A DNA stretch of 64,000 bases from Mycoplasmopsis californica (GTDB lineage Bacteria > Bacillota_I > Bacilli_A > Mycoplasmatales > Metamycoplasmataceae), in NCBI RefSeq assembly GCF_000695835.1, contig NZ_CP007521.1, positions 186,001 through 250,000 of the forward strand, read 5' to 3'. The translations under genes were made by a program, and so were the position numbers. The notes under the pieces are model-generated. The model saw only the letters and a list, made by a program, of their open reading frames with translations, did not search any database and was not told the origin of the DNA. Positions 56,638-64,000 of the stretch are shown piece after piece (the stretch's first letter is position 1; every line of letters begins with the position of its first letter).

Positions 56638-56665
56638 AGTAACGCCCATGTGGCGTTATTTTGTA
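56638..56665 (+). terminator. Terminator of ldh
   Basis: TAACGCC / TGGCGTTA stem around CA(TG), followed by TTTTGTATTTTT. Confidence 0.75.
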
Positions 56666-56783
56666 TTTTTGCGAAGAAAATTTTGAAAACATAATTAAAT
56701 ATATAAAAAATGAATGTAAATTTACTATAATTTATTAGCACTTAACATAATGCATTTGAATATTTAATTTTTAAGGAGTTTTA

Positions 56784-59156
56784 ATGAAAAAACATATCGA
56801 TTTTAATACAAATGAATATCTGGGAAAAGTTGATGCTTGATGAAGAGCAGCTAACTATATTTCAGTTGGACAAATGTATTTAAAAAACAATCCACTAATG
56901 AAAGGCGGATTGAAATCAGATGATGTTAAGGTATATCCTATAGGCCACTGAGGGACAATTCCTGGCCAAAACTTTATTTACGCACACTTGAACAGAGTAA
57001 TTAATAAATACAATTTAAACATGTTTTATATTGAAGGGCCTGGACATGGTGGGCAAGTTATGGTAGCTAATTCATATCTTGATGGTTCATATACCGAATT
57101 ATTCCCTGAAATCACTCGTGACGAAGCTGGAATGAAACAATTGTTCAAAATTTTCTCATTCCCAGGTGGAACTGCGTCGCATGCAGCTCCTGAAACCCCG
57201 GGTTCATTACATGAAGGTGGTGAATTAGGTTATTCACTTTCACACGCAACTGGTGCAATTTTAGACAATCCAGATTTAATTGCTGCAACTATAATCGGTG
57301 ATGGCGAGGCAGAAACCGGACCTTTAATGGCTGGTTGATTCTCAAATACATTTATCAACCCTAAAAATGATGGTGTTGTTTTACCAATTATTCATTTAAA
57401 CGGTGGTAAGATATCAAACCCAACTATCTTAGCTCGTCGTAGTAATGAAGAATTGTCGCAAATGTTCAATGGTTTAGGTTGAGAGCCAGTTTTTGTTGAA
57501 GTTGAAAAAGTAGCTAACTATCACCGCGAAATGGCCGAAAAATTAGATTATGTAATTGAAAAAATTCTAGCAATTAAGGCTGAGGCGACGAAAAAAGATG
57601 CCAAAGAACAAACACGTCCAAAATGACCAATGATTATTTTCAGATCACCAAAAGGATGAACCGGACCTAAAACATTTGACGGCAACAAAGTCGAAGGAAG
57701 CTTTAGGGCGCACCAAGTGCCAATCCCTGCAAAAGCGGGAGATGAAAAATACTTAGGCGATTTAAAAGCTTGACTTGAATCATACCGTCCACACGAATTA
57801 TTTGATGAAAATGGACTATTAAAAGAAGAGTTTAATATTGCGCCAATCGGAAATCAAAGAATGGCAATGAATCCAGCTACAAATGGAGGGATTAATCCTC
57901 AAGAATTAGTGTTATCTGATTGAACACAATTTGCAGTTGAAATTGGCAAACCAGGAAGCACAATTGGCCAAGATATGGCTAATTTATCAAAATACTACGC
58001 AGATATTATCACTAAAAACCCAACCAATTTTAGAGTTTTTGGACCTGATGAGACTAAATCAAATCGTCTTTTCGATGTTTTAAAAATTAGTGATCGTCAA
58101 TGACTTGACACAGTTGATGCTGATTTGGATGAAAAAGTTTCGCCAGTTGGTAGAATAATTGATTCGCAACTTTCAGAACACCAAGCTGAAGGGTTCTTAG
58201 AAGGTTATGTTCTAACTGGACGTCATGGGGTATTTGCTTCATACGAAGCCTTTTTAAGAGTTGTTGATTCAATGGTAACTCAACACTTAAAATGATTAAA
58301 TAAATGTAAACCACTAAACTGAAGAAAATCATTACCATCATTAAACTTGATTGCGACTTCAAATGCATTCCAGCAAGACCATAATGGATACACACACCAA
58401 GACCCTGGTATGCTAGGACATTTAGCAGACAAAAGTCCTGAAATTGTTCGCGAATATTTACCAGCTGACACCAACTCGCTACTAGCTATAACTGAAAAAG
58501 CCTTTAAGGAAAGAGATGTTATTAACTTAATTGTTGCCTCTAAACAACCGAGAGAACAATTCTTCAATATTGAAGAAGCTAAGGAATTAGCAAAAAATGG
58601 ATACAAAGTTATTGATTGAGCTTCAAATGTAAGTTTAGATCAAGAACCCGATTTAGTTGTTGCTGCCAGCGGTACCGAATCAACAATCGAAGCACTTGCT
58701 GCAATTTCAATTCTAAATAAACAATTCCCAGAGTTAAAAATTAGATTTGTAAATGTTGTTGAAATTCTGAAACTAAGACACCCTTCAATCGATCCAAGAG
58801 GTCTTTCAGACGAAGAATTTAACAAAGTATTCACTACTTCAAAACCAGTTTTATTTGCCTTCCACGGGTATGAAAGTCTATTAAGAGACATCTTCTTTAC
58901 AAGACAAAATAGAAACTTACATCCTCATGGATATCGTGAACATGGAGATATTACTACCTCATTTGATATTCGCCAACTTTCACAAATGGACAGATTCCAC
59001 ATGTCAATTACCGCCGCTAAAGCTGTTTATGGTGCTAAATCAGTAGAATTTGTTGCAAAAATGAATGACACACTAGATTACCATACTAAATACATTCGTG
59101 AGCATGGTACCGATATTGATGAAGTGAAAAATTGAAAATGAGAAGGAATTAAATAA
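56784..59156 (+). CDS. xfp: Xylulose-5-phosphate/fructose-6-phosphate phosphoketolase
   Basis: 790 residues, full length. Thiamine-diphosphate enzyme splitting xylulose-5-phosphate (or fructose-6-phosphate) with phosphate to acetyl-phosphate plus glyceraldehyde-3-phosphate (or erythrose-4-phosphate). Signatures: [33 protein letters not shown]-type [20 protein letters not shown] site [11 protein letters not shown] (about 171-181) and [12 protein letters not shown]. Nearly twenty UGA(Trp) codons break the naive frame. AAGGAG precedes the ATG. Acetyl-phosphate can feed acetate kinase for ATP. Confidence 0.96.
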
Positions 59157-59168
59157 ATATTTTAAAAA

Positions 59169-59198
59169 TGGCGTGTTTATCACGCCTTTTTGTTTTTT
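59169..59198 (+). terminator. Terminator of xfp
   Basis: GGCGTG / CACGCC stem, loop TTTAT, then TTTTTGTTTTTTT. Confidence 0.85.
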
Positions 59199-59328
59199 TG
59201 ACCTTTAAAATAATGTATTAAACTATGGAAATATTTCTTAAATTTTTTCCACATTTTTCCTTGGCGTTAATATCTCATTACATAAAAGAATACAATTAAA
59301 TTACACAATAAAGATATTTGGAGGCAAC

Positions 59329-60336
<1,008 letters not shown>

Positions 60337-60345
60337 TAATAATTT

Positions 60346-60370
60346 TATGAGCATTGTGCTCATTTTTTAT
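60346..60370 (+). terminator. Terminator of gap
   Basis: TGAGCA / TGCTCA stem, loop TTG, six T. A second small hairpin (TATCCTT / AAGGATA) lies just downstream within the end of the convergent gene. Confidence 0.8.
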
Positions 60371-61023
60371 CCTTTTGAAGGATAAAAATTAACAAATGAC
60401 CAGTCAATCTTAATTAAATTGTCGTTTCTCAATTTCCTTTTGTCCATTAGTTTAATTGAAAAAGGGATTACTACGATATTTTTTGTTTGTTTGCTAATGT
60501 TTCAATAAATGGATTTATGTTTATTGATGTTTAGCCCATAATTATTACCATATAAGCAGTGCATCGCAACAACTTTGTTGTCACTGTATTTACCTATAAT
60601 TATACATTCACTGCGTGTATAAACCTTTTCTTTCTTTCCCTGGGGTTTGAGCTTAAAAGACTGAAATATTTCAGTATTTTTCAGCCTTTTAAGCAATCAA
60701 ATGATTGCCAGAAGTTTTTTATAAATATTAGCCCGCTTCCTTTTTGATATTGTTTGAATTAAGTCATCAAAATGTATTTCATTATTCATTAACTTGCGAA
60801 CAAATTCTTGTTGCTTATTTAGTTCAAAACTTGCCCCTGTGGTTGAATTTGTAGCAAAGCCCAAGCTATGCATAAAAAAGTTTAAAGACCAAACTAGTTT
60901 TAGCCGTATCTGATGACCAAGTAGATTGTCAGCCCAGTGCATTAGACTGAATGACTCAATTGATTTGAAAGTTTTATAGTAATTAAAAACCAGATATTTA
61001 AATATTGAATTTGTTATTTTCAT
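60367..61023 (-). CDS. Unrecognised 218-residue protein
   Basis: One continuous frame from the ATG at 61023 to TAA at 60367 if UGA is Trp. I do not recognise the family. No signal peptide, membrane helix or catalytic motif is obvious; the middle (about 80-125) is Lys/Arg-rich, and the C-terminal half (KVYTRSECIIIGKYSDNK) alternates like beta-strands. At least three of its five tryptophans use TGG, against mostly TGA nearby, hinting at a separate origin. No Shine-Dalgarno sequence; TATATA lies 5 bases before the ATG. Convergent with gap. Confidence 0.55.
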
Positions 61024-61219
61024 ACTTGTATATATTGTTATTTTTAGTAATTTAAATTTTTTTGGAAAAAATTAATACTTTTAATTACCTCACAATTTTA
61101 ATTCTATCCTAATTGGCTTATTCACTCATTTTGCATCGAAATTTGTGCTTTTAATGTACAATTTTAAAATAGAGGTTATTTATTTAAGGAACGCTTCGCC
61201 ACTTAAAAACGGAGAAAAT

Positions 61220-62314
61220 ATGACATCAAATTTAGCATCATATCCTAAAATTAGTGTTTTAATTCCTTGTCACAATATTGAAAAACTCACTTATTTTTCA
61301 CTAATTAGCGTTTTAAAAAGTAGATATAAAAATATTGAAATATTATTGCTAAATGATTATTCAACTGACAACACAATTAATATACTAAACGAATTTGCGA
61401 AACTGGATCCAAGAATTAAGGTTATAGACTTAAAAAATCATCATCATCACGTGGGTATAGGGTTTAATAGACACTTTTTGATTGAGAAAAGCACTGGCGA
61501 ATACTTTATTTTTATAGATGATGATGATAGGATGTTGACCTCGGCACTAGGTAATTTTGAAAAAGTTCTGCGAGAGGGTGATTATGACTTAATAGCAAGC
61601 GACTTCAAAATAACATATGAACTTTTGCCACACATGCGCATTTCTGTGCCTAAGGTTCCTTTTCACGTTGATTTTAATTTCAATGATCCACAAGAGTTTT
61701 TCCTAAACTCTTCACTATATAGTTGAGGAAAATTGATTAAAAAACAATACTATTTAGACACTGTTAATAAATTTGCTAATAAATTTAGTGGTAATATTTT
61801 TGAAGATGTACGATTTATGTATTTTCTCTTTCTTAACAAACCTAAATTTAAATTTATTAACAAGCGCTTATTCACTTATCAAATCAGACCTAACTCATTA
61901 TCTAGCAGTTGAAATCGAATAGATGAAAAAATCAAAATCCTTTTTGATGCTTATACAGAGGCTATTTTGAATATTAAAAAATACAATTTAATTGAGAATG
62001 ATAATATTTTAAGTAAGGTTTGTCAAACATTTTACATACATCTGGTATTTATCTTATATGCTAACAGCATAATTTTAAAAAAAGAGATGCGAACTAAATT
62101 TTCAAAGCTATCTAAATTGCATCTTGAAAGTTTTTGTTCACGATTTAACATTGATCCTACTTTTAAACATAATTTAAATCGCTCAAGTTGTCAGATTTAC
62201 AATAAAGCACACAATAAATTTTTTAATAATACTTTTTTGCCCAAACGCACCAAATCACGCAAAAAAAAGGATAATAAAGCCGATTATGTCGATGGACTTA
62301 ATTTTAATATTTAA
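61220..62314 (+). CDS. GT2-family glycosyltransferase
   Basis: 364 residues. GT-A fold start ISVLIPCHNIEK, then LLNDYSTDNT (nucleotide-sugar aspartate) and the metal-binding FIDDDDRML. The C-terminal ~150 residues differ from common family members and end in a very basic stretch (PKRTKSRKKKDNK), probably for membrane contact. Substrate unknown: a glycolipid or capsular sugar is plausible. ACGGAG before the ATG at 61220 decides the start; an earlier in-frame ATG (61145) lacks one. pepA follows after 8 bases, so the two are likely co-transcribed. Confidence 0.83.
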
Positions 62315-62322
62315 GGAGAAAT

Positions 62323-63675
62323 ATGAAAAAATACTATTTTACTGAGAAAAATGATAGTTTTTTATTGAAAGCTGTTTACTTTGATGATGCATTGAATAAT
62401 TCTTACATCGCCAAAAAAGATGGTTTTATAACTGAAATAATTGAACAAAAAGAAGCATATATTTACATTGAAAAAAAATTAGATTATTTTGCTTTAACTA
62501 AAATAATTAAAGAAAAAATACTTACACATAAACGCAATTTACAAATCGATATTCATTCATTTGTAAGGGATGGCCTAAGTATTACTGATGTTTTAAAAGC
62601 TTTTTATTCATCTGTGATTTTTTACGAAGCTAACTTATTTAACAAGAAAAAAGAAGAATCTCAAAAACAATCGTTTACATTCTTGTTAAATAGCGAAGAA
62701 TGAATAGAACTGAGCGAAAAATATAGAATAATTGCCGAAAATAAAAATGCTGTTCGTGATTTGCAAATTAAGCCAGAAAATTTTTGCAATTCAGAGTCAT
62801 TGGCTGAGCACATCAATAAAGAGTTTTCGCACAACAAAGATTTAAAAATAACAATTTTAAACAAAGAAGAAATAAATAATCTTAATATGGGTTTGCTTTT
62901 ATCAGTCAATAAAGGATCTACACATGAACCACGGGTAGTGATTGTTGAATACAATGGTAACCCCCATTCGAATGAAAAGTTAGTTTACGTGGGTAAAGGT
63001 ATTACTTTTGACACCGGTGGTATGAATACAAAAGGCTACCACATGGAAGGTATGAAATTTGATATGTCGGGCTCAGTTATCGTTGCTTATGCAGTTAAAG
63101 CGATTGCTGAGTTAAAAATCAAGAAAAACGTCGCAGCTATAATGTGCATTACTGACAATCGTCAAGATGGAGATGCTTCGTTACCGGAAAACGTTTATGA
63201 GTCAATGGCCAATATTTCGGTTGAAGTCACTGATACTGACGCAGAAGGGCGTCTGGTTTTAGCTGATGGTTTATATTATGGTGCTACAAAATTAAATGCG
63301 ACAACCTTAGTAGATGTTGCCACTTTAACCGGTGCAATGTCTAGAACCTTAGGGTCTGTGTATTCAGGGATCTATTCAACTGATGATAAAAATTGAGAAT
63401 TATTTTCTCAGGCAGCGAAAAATGGTTACGAAAAAGTATGGAGAATGCCAATGCACGAAGATTTTCATGAGCCAAACACTGCAAGTTTAGTCGCCGACCT
63501 GAATAATTTTAATAACGATGAGACATCAGATCATAATACTGCTGCAATGTTTTTAAAAGAATTTACAAATAATGTTCCATTTATTCATTGCGATATTGCT
63601 GGCACTGCCGATATTAAAGGTAAGCCTATGGGTGTATTAGTTGACACACTTGTTGAATTTGCACTACTAAAATAA
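62323..63675 (+). CDS. pepA: Leucyl aminopeptidase (M17)
   Basis: 450 residues, cytosolic two-metal aminopeptidase releasing N-terminal residues from peptides. The catalytic half shows VGKGITFDTGG (about 223-233, Lys and Asp ligands), MEGMKFDMSG, and TDTDAEGRLVLAD (about 303-315; family NTDAEGRL, here D in place of N). The N-terminal half is divergent. AAGGAG precedes the ATG. Peptidases like this supply amino acids to auxotrophic mycoplasmas. Confidence 0.93.
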
Positions 63676-63711
63676 AAAAGTTAATTTCACTAAATTTACA
63701 CACAAATATTA

Positions 63712-63743
63712 AAAAACGGTTGCGCATAATCAACCGTTTTTTT
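63712..63743. terminator. Bidirectional terminator between pepA and HAD gene
   Basis: AAAAAACGGTTG / CAACCGTTTTTTT arms around CGCATAAT. It suits both convergent genes. Confidence 0.85.
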
Positions 63744-63746
63744 GTA

Positions 63747-64000
63747 TTAGTTATATAAGTGTTGCTCAATAAAAGTTGCTATTCAGTCTTCATCAGAGGT
63801 TTTTGAGCTAACATATGTAGCACCATCAATTGCATTACTCATTGAATTCAGTGGAGCACAAGATAAAGCAACTACATCAAATGTTGGAGCATCATTGTTA
63901 GCGTCCCCAAAAGCCACGGTTTTATTTAGATCAATATTATATTTGTCAGCTATGGAACACAAAGCAAGAGCTTTTGAAGCTGGCTCACCAACATCATAAA
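63747..64000 (-). CDS. HAD-superfamily (Cof-like) phosphatase, 3' end only
   Basis: The last ~84 residues of a minus-strand protein whose start lies beyond the window. DLNKTVAFGDANNDAPTF is motif IV of Cof-type HAD hydrolases (usual form FGDxxND), followed by ATYVSSKTSDEDW, the usual end of such proteins. They dephosphorylate small sugars or cofactors; substrate unknown. One UGA is Trp. Confidence 0.8.

Overview
The window is a piece of a mollicute (Mycoplasma-type) chromosome. It is very A+T-rich, and most reading frames only join up when UGA is read as tryptophan; I did so throughout. The species cannot be fixed from the sequence. Gene content (MIB-MIP antibody system, F1-like ATPase, phosphoketolase, an IS1630-like IS30 element) points to the Mycoplasma hominis/bovis side of the group. 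All protein names come from reading motifs and lengths; no search was run.

Layout. 1-12.0 kb, plus strand: a YitT-family membrane protein, a DUF2188 protein, the uvrB-uvrA pair, then a tight run gdpP-rplI-dnaB-corC. 12.3-15.1 kb: an NADH oxidase whose terminator has been split by an intact IS1630-like element with a 21-bp target duplication. 15.3-17.7 kb, minus: secG-rnr. 18.0-21.8 kb, plus: gmk, PP2C phosphatase, Ser/Thr kinase, rsgA and rpe, with overlapping or closely spaced ends.

21.9-42.9 kb, minus: a 21-kb block of twelve genes, the most striking part. In transcription order it reads MIB, MIP, seven F1-like X0 ATPase genes (membrane protein, associated protein, gamma-like, epsilon-like, large ectodomain subunit, alpha-like, beta-like), MIB, MIB, MIP. 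MIB captures antibody, MIP is a serine protease that cuts it, and the ATPase is thought to power the cycle. Here three MIBs and two MIPs bracket one ATPase, behind a promoter region with a T18 tract and phased A-tracts.

43.4-48.3 kb: rpmB and lgt (minus), tRNA-Ser(CGA), RNase J, trmB (minus), and the wreck of a type II restriction-modification system. 48.3-52.7 kb: clpB under a perfect CIRCE element, then a secreted surface protein with four near-identical 75-79-residue repeats and a TA-repeat beside its promoter. 52.9-64 kb: a GT4 glycosyltransferase, then fermentation genes as mostly separate terminator-bounded units (alcohol dehydrogenase, lactate dehydrogenase, phosphoketolase, GAPDH), an unrecognised minus-strand gene, a GT2 glycosyltransferase, leucyl aminopeptidase and the 3' end of a HAD hydrolase.

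The metabolic genes fit together. Rpe supplies xylulose-5-phosphate, phosphoketolase splits it to acetyl-phosphate and glyceraldehyde-3-phosphate, GAPDH oxidises the latter, and NADH oxidase, LDH and ADH can recycle NADH. Several genes (yitT, gdpP, gmk, trmB) have a -10 hexamer only 7-8 bases before the ATG and no Shine-Dalgarno sequence, so they are probably translated from leaderless mRNAs.
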